Notes: generated from the letters alone by a model not told the origin. A stretch of 36,989 nt of DNA from Methylobacter sp. (GCA_030655535.1 JAURVK010000020.1:1-36989), one strand, 5' to 3'; positions 18,111 through 26,531 are shown, counted from the first letter of the stretch. Numbers and translations: made by a program.

Positions 18111-18122
18111 TCCACGAAAAGC
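18111..18122. repeat. Short partial copy of the CACGAAA repeat
   Basis: TCCACGAAAAGC matches 12 bases of the 571-588 arm (opposite strand). It lies in the 67-bp gap between the threonine dehydrogenase and kbl genes, just ahead of the kbl ribosome binding site. Confidence 0.3.
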
Positions 18123-18147
18123 CGTTTTATAACAAACAGAGGTATTT

Positions 18148-19368
18148 ATGTCGCTGAAAAAATTAGAACCACTGCTCATCGATAAGTTAAGCGAATTACA
18201 AAAGCAAGGTCTATGCAAAGGTAATGAGAAGGTCATTACCGGCATGAAAGCCGCCTCTGACGGTTTTGGCATCCGATATTTTCTTGAAGGCTACGGAAAT
18301 AGGGCTTTCTTGCGGATGAATTCAAATTCCTACCTGGGGCTTGCCGTGCATCCATTGGTTATCAAAGCGGAAGCTGCAGCCTCTGAAAAATTCGGCACAG
18401 GCCCCGGAGCGGTTCGTTTTATCAGCGGCACTTACCGGCCGCATATTGAACTGGAACAAAAGCTAGCTGAATTTCATGGTCGTGAATCGGCAATGCTGTT
18501 CAGTTCGGCTTATACGACGATGCTGGGAGTGCTGCCTCAGTTTATTACTGCCGATACCTTAATCATCAGCGACGCACTGAATCATAACTGCATTATCAAT
18601 GCGATACGCTTATCCCATCCTGCCGGCAAAGAAATTTATGCGCATGCGGATATCGATGCGCTGGACAACATTCTTGAAGCTTACCAAGGCCGTATCAAGC
18701 GCGTTTGTCTGGTTACTGACGGAATTTTCAGCATGCGCGGCGATTACGCAGACCTCGATAAAATCGGCGCTTGCTGCAAACGGTATGAACACGCGTATGA
18801 GCACGGCATTATCAGCATTGTCGATGATTCGCATGGCGTCGGCGTGTTTGGCCGAACCGGGCGAGGCACAGAAGAATATACCGGGAGTAAGGCGGATATT
18901 TTAATTGCTACGCTCGGTAAAGCCTTTGGGGTGAATGGCGGCTATGTGGTTTCCAGTTCGACGGTGATAGCTTATTTACGGGAAACGTCACCGTTTTATA
19001 TCTATTCGAATCCGATTACGCCTGCTGAAGCGTTTGCGGCAAGCGCGGCTTTAGACATTGTTAGCAGTCATGAAGGCTTGCATCTGCTGGAAAATCTGCG
19101 GACATTTAGCGTCCGGCTTAGATCAGGACTTGAACAACTGGGTTTTGAAACGCTACCGGGAGAACATCCTATCGTACCGATCCTAACCAGAGATACGGAA
19201 AAAACATCGGCTTTGGTAGCACATTTATTGACGCATAATATTCTGGTTACCGGCCTGAATTACCCGGTTGTTCCGCAAGGCGAACAGGAAATCAGATTGC
19301 AGGTTTGTGCAGAGCATACCGAAAAAGATATAGACTATTTATTAGCCAAGCTGGCTGATTTCCAGTGA
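18148..19368 (+). CDS. kbl: 2-amino-3-ketobutyrate CoA ligase (glycine C-acetyltransferase)
   Basis: PLP-dependent alpha-oxoamine synthase that converts 2-amino-3-ketobutyrate + CoA to glycine + acetyl-CoA. Seen: NSNSYLGLAVHPLV near residues 65-77, GPGAVRFISGTYRPHIELE near residues 89-107, the PLP-contact VDDSHGVGVFGRTG near residue 227, and the Schiff-base lysine in TLGKAFGVNGGY near residue 257. Length 406 residues, slightly longer than the usual ~398. AGAGG lies six bases upstream of the ATG. Sequence alone would also allow 8-amino-7-oxononanoate synthase or a related family member. Adjacency to the threonine dehydrogenase decides for Kbl. Confidence 0.85.
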   Translation: MSLKKLEPLLIDKLSELQKQGLCKGNEKVITGMKAASDGFGIRYFLEGYGNRAFLRMNSNSYLGLAVHPLVIKAEAAASEKFGTGPGAVRFISGTYRPHIELEQKLAEFHGRESAMLFSSAYTTMLGVLPQFITADTLIISDALNHNCIINAIRLSHPAGKEIYAHADIDALDNILEAYQGRIKRVCLVTDGIFSMRGDYADLDKIGACCKRYEHAYEHGIISIVDDSHGVGVFGRTGRGTEEYTGSKADILIATLGKAFGVNGGYVVSSSTVIAYLRETSPFYIYSNPITPAEAFAASAALDIVSSHEGLHLLENLRTFSVRLRSGLEQLGFETLPGEHPIVPILTRDTEKTSALVAHLLTHNILVTGLNYPVVPQGEQEIRLQVCAEHTEKDIDYLLAKLADFQ

Positions 19369-19389
19369 TTATTCTGTCTTAAGGAATTG

Positions 19390-20172
19390 TCAGTCGTCAG
19401 TTTCGGCCCCTAGATCTATCCAGGCCTTGAGCAACGCTACGTCTCGATCGGAAAGTTTGTGTATATCCGCCATGGGCATATCCTTTCTTGTGCCGGAAAC
19501 AATCGCAATTAACGGGCTTATAGAACTCTGTTTCGGCAATATCAGAGGGTCGCGCCCATTACTTCCGAAGAAATCTTCACTACGATCAACACGAAAATTG
19601 GCCAACTGTTTTTGTGGACCATGGCACGACAGGCAATTGCTCTCGAAGATCGGATAGACATCTTTCCAAAAACCTACGCTCTGCTGACCGGTACTGCCCT
19701 GCTTCGCCGCAACTGAAGACCCGTCAACCTGATCGGTATGTGCCACCCGATGCTTTCCCCGCATTGGCCTGGCTATTTCTTTAACGCTATTTTGGGCGGT
19801 CCACGCGAAGAGTGCAATGCTTAAGACGACTATACCACCGGTTAAAATGCCACTGCGGACTAATGATGGGTGCGCGGTTTTCAGCAAATGGCAACGCTTG
19901 CCTATAACGGTAACTATCCAATTCCAATGCAGCACTAAATGAACAACAAGTACCACCAAAAGTCCCAAACTAATCCAGAAATGAACATCACCCCACTGAT
20001 GGCGGGTGTAACCCCATAAACTTAAAGTTTTATTACTGCCCGGTGGCAAAGGAAATCGTAAAATGTAACCCGTCGCTATCATACCCAGAAACAGAAATGC
20101 GGCGATTATGTCGATGATAATATTGGCAATTGTGCGATTCATATTGATGATTGGCAGTGGTTTTTGTCGCAT
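19390..20172 (-). CDS. Membrane cytochrome b-like (DUF4405-type) protein fused to a cytochrome c-type heme domain
   Basis: Seen: three transmembrane segments near residues 15-38, 63-90 and 108-126. They carry histidines at positions that could ligate heme (HQWGDVHFW, VVHLVLHWNW). A linker follows, then a C-terminal domain with a heme c site CLSCHG at residues 180-185 in a YPIFESNCLSCHGPQK context and a MPM before DIHKLSDRDVALLKAWIDLG. That C-terminal pattern resembles the planctomycete-type cytochrome c (PSCyt1) domain. Length 260 residues. Probably an inner-membrane electron-transfer protein with its heme c domain in the periplasm. The ATG at 20172 is uncertain, as another at 20142 is possible and neither has a good ribosome binding site. 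Confidence 0.7.
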   Translation of the reverse strand: MRQKPLPIINMNRTIANIIIDIIAAFLFLGMIATGYILRFPLPPGSNKTLSLWGYTRHQWGDVHFWISLGLLVVLVVHLVLHWNWIVTVIGKRCHLLKTAHPSLVRSGILTGGIVVLSIALFAWTAQNSVKEIARPMRGKHRVAHTDQVDGSSVAAKQGSTGQQSVGFWKDVYPIFESNCLSCHGPQKQLANFRVDRSEDFFGSNGRDPLILPKQSSISPLIAIVSGTRKDMPMADIHKLSDRDVALLKAWIDLGAETDD

Positions 20173-20565
20173 GAATTAACATTCTCTGGCTTGCTAAGAT
20201 CCGCAACGCGTACTTTTTCGTCTGCCTGGATAAATATAAATTCCGTTATTTACATAGAAAGGTAGAAGGCTTATACATGTAAACTGTTTTAAATAAAGTG
20301 TTTTGTTATCACGATGGCAATAAGAAATTTATTGCCACCTGAAAAACATAAAAAAGTAATCTGCGGTAGAGCCTGTTCTATCAGTAACGATATAAAGCGA
20401 ACTCCATAAGCAATTGGAGCTTACATGAATCCACGTTGCTGTTTTAACGCCGATTTTTACGGTGTTGCCTGTGAGTAATAAGATGTTACGAAACGCAGCG
20501 CAAATCGGCAGGATCGCCGGTTTGCATACATTTTTCATCAACAATACCGCCCTTGTGTGATCTCG
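20173..20565. other. 393-bp gap, nothing coding recognised
   Basis: Lies between two minus-strand genes. One hairpin, GGCAATAA (20316-20323) with TTATTGCC (20329-20336), could be a weak 3' structure for the DUF3422 gene. The frame at 20329-20544 (minus) reads through this hairpin and resembles no known protein. Confidence 0.4.
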
Positions 20566-21996
20566 TTATTCGGTGGTATTGGCAATAATTTTATGAATTC
20601 GTTTACTGCTGATAGCGATAATGATCAAAATGAAGGGAATTGAAATGCCCTCAATGATTCCCGGATTGACTTTCCAGCCCATGATATGCAGCACTTCGGC
20701 CAGTTTACCGATAAGACTGGCTGCATAGTAAGTAATGGCGACCATCGAGATGCCTTCAACCATTTGTTGCATCCGCAGTTGCATTTTTGCCCGTAAGGCC
20801 ATTGACGCAAGTAAGCCCTGATTTTGTTTCTCAATAATGATGTCGACACGGGTACGTAGTAATTGGCTCGCGTTACTGACGCGTTCGGAAAGCAGGGTAA
20901 AGCGGTGCGAAATTGATTCGCAGGTATTAATCGCCGGTTCCAGTCGCCGTTTGATAAATTCACCCAAGGTCTGAATACCTTGAATTCGGACTTCGCGTAG
21001 ATCATTTACGCGTTGCTCCACCAATTGATAATAGGCACTGGCAGCCGCAAAGCGAAAGTGATTGCTGGAGATATAATTTTCAACTTCAGCGGCCAGCGTG
21101 GTTAACTCGTCCAGTAACTCGCCATCATTATTGTCCGGCAGCGTCATGGCGTTGGTGATGGTGTAGAGTTGCCGATCGGACTTTTTTAAGGCCGGATACA
21201 ATTTGCGCGCGATGGGGAACGCCAGCAAGGCCATAACCCGATAGACTTCAATTTCAAACAGCCGTTGCAATAAACGTCCTGCCTGCTCTGTCCTTAAGTC
21301 GTTGTTAATAATCAAAAAACGGCTAAAGCCATCAACGTGAATGCGAAAATCGGTGAATACCGAGGCGGCCCCGCCGGTGACTTTAGAGCCGATGACCGGG
21401 TTGTCTGCAAAGTAAGTCGATAGCGATGCCAAATCGGTATTTTCATCGTAATGAATATCGGCAGCGGAGACTATGGTTGCGTGAGCCGCAACAATGACTT
21501 GCCCGGTTAATTGCGACATCCAGTCCATCGGAACTTTTTTTAGGGCAACATCCGCAAAAGGATCTTTAGGCGTGTCGTGCACGTAAAAACTGTAAGTACT
21601 GAACTCGCCGTGTTGTTCCCAACGTATTTGGAAAGAATTAAAGCTAGCGCTAAAGTGATCGGCTTCTTTTTCAGGCGGGGCGACGCCGAATCGTTCGCAA
21701 AGCGTTATCAAATGCCTGCGTTCTTGCATTTTCTCCTCATTAGACAGCAATAAGGCAAGATGACTGGCTCTAACCGGCAAATTGAGATTAAACGGTGCCC
21801 GGGCGTGGACCTCGTTGTGAAGTACAAAGCGTTGCGGATGATTTTCAGGAATGGGGAATAAAGTCGTCACGGTTTTTTTAGAATCATAATGATGAATTGA
21901 ATCAATTCTACCTAAAAAATGCAGTTGAGCTTGGCTATTATTGCCAATCCGATGAAATTGTAAACTCAGACCAAAGTCCGAAAAGCCTGATTTCAT
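20566..21996 (-). CDS. DUF3422 family predicted membrane-anchored protein
   Basis: Belongs to the DUF3422 family (COG4949), of unknown function. Seen: the family N-terminal signature HPQRFVLHNEVHARAPFNL near residues 53-71 followed by VRASHLALLLS, a long helical central region with probable coiled coil (residues ~270-400), and two C-terminal hydrophobic segments, GISMVAITYYAASLIGKLAE and GIIEGISIPFILIIIAIS, that should anchor it in the inner membrane with most of the protein cytoplasmic. Length 476 residues, somewhat longer than usual because of about 45 residues before the conserved part, so the true start may be further downstream. No functional partner is evident. Confidence 0.85.
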   Translation of the reverse strand: MKSGFSDFGLSLQFHRIGNNSQAQLHFLGRIDSIHHYDSKKTVTTLFPIPENHPQRFVLHNEVHARAPFNLNLPVRASHLALLLSNEEKMQERRHLITLCERFGVAPPEKEADHFSASFNSFQIRWEQHGEFSTYSFYVHDTPKDPFADVALKKVPMDWMSQLTGQVIVAAHATIVSAADIHYDENTDLASLSTYFADNPVIGSKVTGGAASVFTDFRIHVDGFSRFLIINNDLRTEQAGRLLQRLFEIEVYRVMALLAFPIARKLYPALKKSDRQLYTITNAMTLPDNNDGELLDELTTLAAEVENYISSNHFRFAAASAYYQLVEQRVNDLREVRIQGIQTLGEFIKRRLEPAINTCESISHRFTLLSERVSNASQLLRTRVDIIIEKQNQGLLASMALRAKMQLRMQQMVEGISMVAITYYAASLIGKLAEVLHIMGWKVNPGIIEGISIPFILIIIAISSKRIHKIIANTTE

Positions 21997-22369
21997 ACTT
22001 TTGTGAACGACATAAAACGAAATTTTATGCGTACGAAGTGTAAGTCAAGGTTGGTTTTACCCGTGTTACATGCCAATAAAATATTGAAAATTCGTCTGCG
22101 GAATTTGGAAATTATATTTTTTTGATTTTGTTATAAACAAATTAACTCGTCATCGTGACTCAGTAGTCTGCGTTACGTTCAAAATCAGCTTCCGCCTAAA
22201 CAATAATATTGAGAGTCGTACGCTGATGGGGGACACAAGCATCCAGCAGGCTACTGAGTCACGATGAATTACGGGAGGAAAGTAATTCAAGGGTTAATTC
22301 TTCTTCGTAATTCTCGGTCAGCCTCCGTATCTTAGCAGAACCTATCCTACCTAAATACTTACTTGTTTT
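21997..22369. other. Intergenic region with a MITE-like inverted repeat
   Basis: Separates the divergent DUF3422 gene and the GTPase operon. It contains the 118-bp inverted-repeat element at 22150-22267 and presumably the operon promoter between 22270 and 22369. No -35/-10 pair stands out. Confidence 0.4.
22150..22267. repeat. 118-bp element with perfect 17-bp terminal inverted repeats
   Basis: Arms TCATCGTGACTCAGTAG (22150-22166) and CTACTGAGTCACGATGA (22251-22267) are perfect reverse complements. Inside, ATCAGC and GCTGAT form a nested second pair. No coding frame. No clear target-site duplication was seen. It could be a miniature transposable element or a structured RNA. Confidence 0.65.
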
Positions 22370-22516
22370 ATGTTTTTTCGCGCTAAAACTGGTAAAAAAT
22401 CAAATTCTATCTATGCTTCACCACAGCTAATTCGAGAATTGATGAATGACCATTTACAACCGACTGATTACTTGCAACAACAAACACAATCGCTCAAACG
22501 AACCTACGGAATTTAA
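22370..22516 (+). pseudogene. 48-codon frame, probable true N-terminus of the next gene (frameshifted)
   Basis: An ATG at 22370 opens a frame reading MFFRAKTGKKSNSIYASPQL, then IRELMNDHLQPTDYLQQQTQ and SLKRTYGI before TAA at 22514-22516. It looks protein-like. In the overlap, the first ~30 residues of the 22446 frame (rich in N, K and R) do not. Skipping one base around 22499-22513 would join this frame to EFNQFLLSDSNAF of the following gene. The alternatives are a separate short gene or chance. No ribosome binding site is visible ahead of 22370. Confidence 0.4.
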
Positions 22517-23180
22517 TCAGTTTTTGCTGTCTGACTCCAATGCTTTTACTTTTACCGATAACAAATTGCCTGATAATTTCTTAAAAAATCTTGTTTTCCT
22601 TGTTGCCGGAAAGCCCAAACGATTAATTACACATATTCAGCGTATTTATCATTGTTACCAGACAAATTCACAGGAACAGCTTTTTGCTGCACTGGTTGAT
22701 TTACTGATTGTTTTAAACAGACGGGGAAAAACAATCAGCAGACGAATGATAGTCGGATCAAAATCAAAATTGTCTGGAGAACAATATAAAATACTGCAGG
22801 AATTTATGGCTGAGGATTTTGATGTTACACTGCTGACCGGGAACCAATACTCTGTTTTTACAAAAGGCCTGATTGGATCCGGAAATCTGGTTCAACAGAT
22901 TGAAACCTCCGATAAACAAACCTATGACCCGCTAGTTTTGGCCCATGATTATATTGAATACAGCCAACTGGCTGAAGCAAAAGACATCCTGGAAAGAGCG
23001 CTAATAAATCAACCGCAAAGATTGGAACTGCATCACTGCTTATTAGAACTTTATAAATCGACTCGCGATACTTCGGGATTTATAACCATGTTTAATATTA
23101 TCTCCGGTTTGGATGTGGTCATACCTAGTGACTGGGGTACATTACAAGCGTTTTTTAATGAGCGTAAAAATGAAAGATAG
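22446..23180 (+). CDS. Unrecognised protein with a C-terminal TPR/FimV-like helical repeat
   Basis: First gene of the GTPase operon. Not recognised as a whole. The C-terminal ~70 residues (YDPLVLAHDYIEYSQLAEAK, then DILERALINQPQRLELHHCL) have the spacing of a tetratricopeptide repeat and resemble the C-terminal helical repeat of FimV-type proteins, where the phrase 'LA.aYIe.gd..eAk.iLe.al' is usual. No signal peptide or membrane segment. The N-terminal 25-30 residues are unconvincing and a better N-terminus lies in another frame upstream (22370), so the gene may carry a +1 frameshift. Its end overlaps the start of the next gene by about 11 bases, implying translational coupling. Confidence 0.6.
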   Translation: MTIYNRLITCNNKHNRSNEPTEFNQFLLSDSNAFTFTDNKLPDNFLKNLVFLVAGKPKRLITHIQRIYHCYQTNSQEQLFAALVDLLIVLNRRGKTISRRMIVGSKSKLSGEQYKILQEFMAEDFDVTLLTGNQYSVFTKGLIGSGNLVQQIETSDKQTYDPLVLAHDYIEYSQLAEAKDILERALINQPQRLELHHCLLELYKSTRDTSGFITMFNIISGLDVVIPSDWGTLQAFFNERKNER

Positions 23181-24396
23181 ACACAAAAGCCCTTTAAAAA
23201 TCGCTCTCCACGGAATGGATGAACGAGCTTATAAAATGATGGTGATGTACCTTCAAGGCCCCTGTAAAGGGGCCGCTGTTGTTGTTGAAGACCTGAATGC
23301 CGAAGTTGATATTATCGATGCCGATTCCGCAAAAGCCAAAGCGCTGCTTGAACAGAGACTGACTGAGTCGGACAGACCGATTATTGTATTATCCCTACAG
23401 GAACTAACATTCGACAATATTCTCTATGTCAAAAAACCTGTCAAAATCGACAACTTACTGTTTGCCTTGAGCGAAGCCGATGCGATTTTATCCGCAAAGA
23501 AAAAACCGCAACACCCAGTCGGTTCCCATACGAAAAATACAGCCCCCCTTCAGGTGCAAGACTCAATTGCCGAAACTGAAAGTCTTATTTTATCGCCAGA
23601 ACATAATCTGGTTAAAAAGCAGACTACAAATACCGATGAACAGAAAAAAACATCCAAACACCAAACTGCAATGCAGCTTGATGAAGGAAAATTTAGCGCG
23701 TATATAGGGTCTGTTCCGGGTCTGGATGTGAATGACCCGAAGCAATTCCCGGATGCAGCTTACAACTCTAAAGATTATTTTCAGGGATATGTTCAATCTG
23801 CCTTGATGGTAGCTGAAGCCAAAAAACAGGTGATGCGCTTAAACTCAGGCTGGAAGTCGCTGATTATTTTTCCGCATAACCATGAAGTCTGGCTTGATGC
23901 CGATGACAAACAACTGAGGGCTTTTGCCGGTGTGGCAATGAATAAAATTTCAGCCCCCAAAATGACCCTTATTCCGGTGGAATCAAATCCAGCATCAATT
24001 CAGGAAAACTTAGAAAAGTTTCATAACAAGGATGCGTTTCTATGGAAGCTCGCTGTATGGACGTCTAAAGGACGTTATCCAAGCGCTCTGGATATTCACA
24101 GAGCTGTTTTTTTAAAGAACTGGCCAAATTTTACACGCCTTGTTGTCACTCCCCATGCATTACGGATTTCAGCATTGCTTATAGCAGGCCCCAGAACCTT
24201 ACCTGATATCGTTGAAGTATTAAAAATTAAACCGCAATATGTGTTCGTATTTATCAGTGCGGCTCATGCACTAGGACTGGTTGGACAAGCTAAAAGAGAA
24301 GCCGATGAAATCATTCAACCGCCAGCTATCAAAAAAACTGAGCAACAAGGCTTGTTAAGCAGAATTCTCGGAAAATTACGCGCAAATAAATCATAG
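23170..24396 (+). CDS. Unrecognised protein with a degenerate receiver-like N-terminal domain
   Basis: 408 residues with the start at 23170 (MKDRHKSPLKIALHG), seven bases after a GAG; an ATG four codons earlier is possible. Residues ~8-110 resemble a response-regulator receiver fold: a strand ending in VEVDIIDAD-like acidic residues (EVDIIDADSA), a strand ending in Ser (PIIVLSLQ), and a Lys-Pro pair (YVKKPVKIDNLL). The usual N-terminal acidic pair is missing. A low-complexity linker (~115-170) precedes a C-terminal region of about 230 residues (AAYNSKDYFQGYVQSALMVA... VVTPHALRISALLIAGPRTL) that may end in a winged helix. The family was not identified. Partner of the GTPase by position, 12 bp downstream. 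Confidence 0.6.
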   Translation: MKDRHKSPLKIALHGMDERAYKMMVMYLQGPCKGAAVVVEDLNAEVDIIDADSAKAKALLEQRLTESDRPIIVLSLQELTFDNILYVKKPVKIDNLLFALSEADAILSAKKKPQHPVGSHTKNTAPLQVQDSIAETESLILSPEHNLVKKQTTNTDEQKKTSKHQTAMQLDEGKFSAYIGSVPGLDVNDPKQFPDAAYNSKDYFQGYVQSALMVAEAKKQVMRLNSGWKSLIIFPHNHEVWLDADDKQLRAFAGVAMNKISAPKMTLIPVESNPASIQENLEKFHNKDAFLWKLAVWTSKGRYPSALDIHRAVFLKNWPNFTRLVVTPHALRISALLIAGPRTLPDIVEVLKIKPQYVFVFISAAHALGLVGQAKREADEIIQPPAIKKTEQQGLLSRILGKLRANKS

Positions 24397-24408
24397 AGTT
24401 AAAGCAAT

Positions 24409-24945
24409 ATGAGTAATTACAAAATCATTTTTACCGGCCCGGTAGGTGCGGGTAAAACAACAGCCATCGAATCAATCAGCGATATACCGCCAATTAAAAC
24501 GGATGCCTCTGCCAGCGACATGACCAAGACCAAAAAATCATCGACAACGGTGGCCATGGACTACGGTATTATGAACCTTATCGACGGTGAGAAAATTCAT
24601 CTTTATGGTACGCCCGGGCAAGAACGTTTTGATTTTATGTGGGATATCCTGACAACAGGCGGCATAGGCCTTATTTTGCTGCTTGATAACACTAGAGCGG
24701 ATCCATTTCAGGATATGAAATTCTTTCTGGATTCATTTCAGAAATTTATAGCTGAAACTAATGTAGCCATTGGTGTGACACAAATGGATCTGAGCAATAA
24801 GCCGACTATTAACGATTACCATATCCAGCTGCAAGGGATGGGCATAAAACCACCGGTATTTTCCGTTGATGCCAGAGTTAAAAATGATGTCTCTATTTTA
24901 GTGCAATCATTACTGTATTCTCTGGATCCCGGAATTGAGGTATGA
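24409..24945 (+). CDS. Small Ras-like GTPase, MglA/COG2229 type
   Basis: 178-residue GTP-binding switch protein. Seen: P-loop GPVGAGKTT at residues 10-18, switch I Thr in KKSSTTVAMDYG (46-47), switch II GTPGQERFDF at 67-76 (the Gly-Thr-Pro-Gly-Gln form usual in this prokaryotic group), and a G4 position reading TQMD at 124-127 instead of NKxD. The family includes MglA of Myxococcus and the COG2229 GTPases, which set cell polarity or regulate motility, usually with roadblock/LC7 partners acting as GTPase activators. Two such partners follow directly. Cytoplasmic, no lipidation motif. GTP specificity may be altered by the G4 change. Confidence 0.9.
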   Translation: MSNYKIIFTGPVGAGKTTAIESISDIPPIKTDASASDMTKTKKSSTTVAMDYGIMNLIDGEKIHLYGTPGQERFDFMWDILTTGGIGLILLLDNTRADPFQDMKFFLDSFQKFIAETNVAIGVTQMDLSNKPTINDYHIQLQGMGIKPPVFSVDARVKNDVSILVQSLLYSLDPGIEV

Positions 24946-24948
24946 CGC

Positions 24949-25593
24949 ATGAGCGCCTATTCGTTAACAGAAGGGTTACACCTGTATCCAACTCCGGCCG
25001 GAGCTTATTATGCCGCCTGTACAATGGAAACGGATAAGCCGCGTCAATTTTTAAGAGCATTGCTAAAACGGCAGCAAACCTGTGCGCTTAATGTAGCCAA
25101 TCTGCAGCAATTGATGAGTCAGAATGAAGAACAAAAATGTATGGAATTGCTGCATCATTGCCAGAAATTAGGCTGGGTTCAGGGACTTGATGCCGTACTT
25201 CAATATCCACAAGGCGCATTAGAAGAAATTTTACCTGATCTGTTAAGTAAAATTTCAGAACATGGCAAAGTGTTATTAGCCGATAGCCAAGGTTTCTATC
25301 TGGCCAGCCATGGATTTCCGCATGAAGTTGCCGAGGAGTTGTCGGCGTTAAGTGCGGAAATTGCAACCGTGCATGAGCGCCGCTCGGGATTGTTGATTAA
25401 CAACATGGGGTTGGGCAGTCATGCTTGGGCCGTAGTTGATTCGTTCGGTAACAGTCAGTTGGGTTTTTGGCCGTTATTTATAGGCAACAACCGCTTTGTT
25501 GTAGCCATGTCAGGCATTCCCCATTTCAACCAACCGGAATTGGTGTCTTTGGTATGGGCGTTAACCATACGCTATGCCGGCGAAAACCTATAA
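24949..25593 (+). CDS. Roadblock/LC7-like protein with an N-terminal extension
   Basis: 214 residues, starting 3 bp after the GTPase stop. Residues ~95-210 (KVLLADSQGFYLASHGFPHE... GSHAWAVVDSFGNSQLGFWP...) follow the strand-helix order of a roadblock/LC7 domain, with the strand 'vlLaDsqGfylas' corresponding to 'aavisteGLpiAs' of MglB-type proteins. The N-terminal ~90 residues are helical, possibly a small winged helix (LRALLKRQQTCALNVANLQQ), and were not recognised. Probably a partner or activator of the adjacent GTPase, cytoplasmic. The roadblock assignment is by pattern only. Confidence 0.6.
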   Translation: MSAYSLTEGLHLYPTPAGAYYAACTMETDKPRQFLRALLKRQQTCALNVANLQQLMSQNEEQKCMELLHHCQKLGWVQGLDAVLQYPQGALEEILPDLLSKISEHGKVLLADSQGFYLASHGFPHEVAEELSALSAEIATVHERRSGLLINNMGLGSHAWAVVDSFGNSQLGFWPLFIGNNRFVVAMSGIPHFNQPELVSLVWALTIRYAGENL

Positions 25594-25621
25594 TTTTAAT
25601 CATTAACAATAAGGAAAAATA

Positions 25622-25984
25622 ATGCGCGCAGATATGCTGACGTCAGTTTTAACAGAACTTAATGGCACCTCTGGGGACATCGAAGCCTCGGCGGTTATTT
25701 CCACCGATGGCTTAACCATCGCCTCGGTACTGCCTGCCGGCATGGATGAAGACCGGGTTGGCGCGATGAGTGCAGCGATGTTGTCATTGGGTGACCGCAC
25801 AGCGCAAGAACTGGCCCGAGGCCGTTTAGAGCAAGTGCTGATCAAAGGCGAAAAAGGTTATGTGTTGATGACTTACGCCGGAGCGGAATCGGTGTTAACC
25901 GTTTTGGCCAAACCCAATGCTAAATTGGGTTTGATTTTCCTGGACGTAAAACGTGCAGCCGCCAGTGTTGCCGATTTTCTGTAG
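25622..25984 (+). CDS. Roadblock/LC7 domain protein, MglB-like
   Basis: 120 residues comprising a single roadblock/LC7 domain. Seen: IEASAVISTDGLTIASVLPA at ~20-39, then GAMSAAMLSLGDRTAQELAR, then strands around QVLIKGEKGYVLMTYAGAES and VLTVLAKPNAKLGLIFLDV. These match MglB-type proteins, which form dimers and act as GTPase-activating or scaffold partners of MglA. AAGGA lies six to seven bases upstream of the ATG. Second roadblock-type protein in the operon. Confidence 0.9.
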   Translation: MRADMLTSVLTELNGTSGDIEASAVISTDGLTIASVLPAGMDEDRVGAMSAAMLSLGDRTAQELARGRLEQVLIKGEKGYVLMTYAGAESVLTVLAKPNAKLGLIFLDVKRAAASVADFL

Positions 25985-26014
25985 CGCTACCCGATATTTT
26001 GCAAGAAAGACTTT

Positions 26015-26531
26015 ATGTCGCAAAACTTTAATGAACTGATTACTTACAGCAAGGCTTTTCCCGGTTTAACGCCTGAATTGGAAGCCTGTCTGAAAGACAT
26101 CGCTCCAAGCATCATGCCGCATACTAAAAGAGTCACTGACAGCTTTTACGAGCAATCGACCACCTGAAGGCTGTGCAGTTGATATGACTGACAGATTTAT
26201 TCATACTACTATCGATGCCCGGTTTGCTGAAGATATGTACAAAGTTGGCTATATTCACGTCAGAGTTAATTTGCCGGTAAAGTTTATGGCTGGCGCGATG
26301 ACTCCGATTAATACCGAATTGATCAAGCTAACGGCAGAAACCATGAGCGATGATCTCGCCAAATGCTCACAAGCGCTTCAAGCCATCAACGCCTTGACAG
26401 GGTTGGCTTTGATGATCATGCAGCAATCTTACCAGGAGTCCAGCATTGCCGAAGAGCTGGAAAAATTCCTGAGAATATCCGGCATGAGCCGCACCCTGTT
26501 TACCAATCTGGCTAAAGCCTATAATAACTAA
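26015..26531 (+). pseudogene. Disrupted protoglobin (globin-coupled-sensor globin domain)
   Basis: A first frame (26015-26167) reads MSQNFNELITYSKAFPGLTP... and ends at FYEQSTT-stop, matching the N-terminal helices of a protoglobin up to the conserved 'FY' segment. A second frame then reads HLKAVQLI-stop-LTDLF (about 26156-26200), and a third (26184-26531) reads TIDARFAEDMYKVGYIHVRV and on to the C-terminus, which contains the proximal heme histidine in GYIHVRV. An intact family member runs 'FYeqL...RldhLKavhliWltdLF...YvkVGyiHvRv', so this copy has lost a stretch between FYEQ and HLKAV, has TGA where Trp is expected, and has shifted frame again near 26195. At least three lesions; non-functional unless a fragment is used. 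Confidence 0.75.

Noticed and set aside
20329-20544. 71-residue minus-strand frame after the DUF3422 gene
   Set aside because: Spans a hairpin, has no recognisable family and no ribosome binding site.
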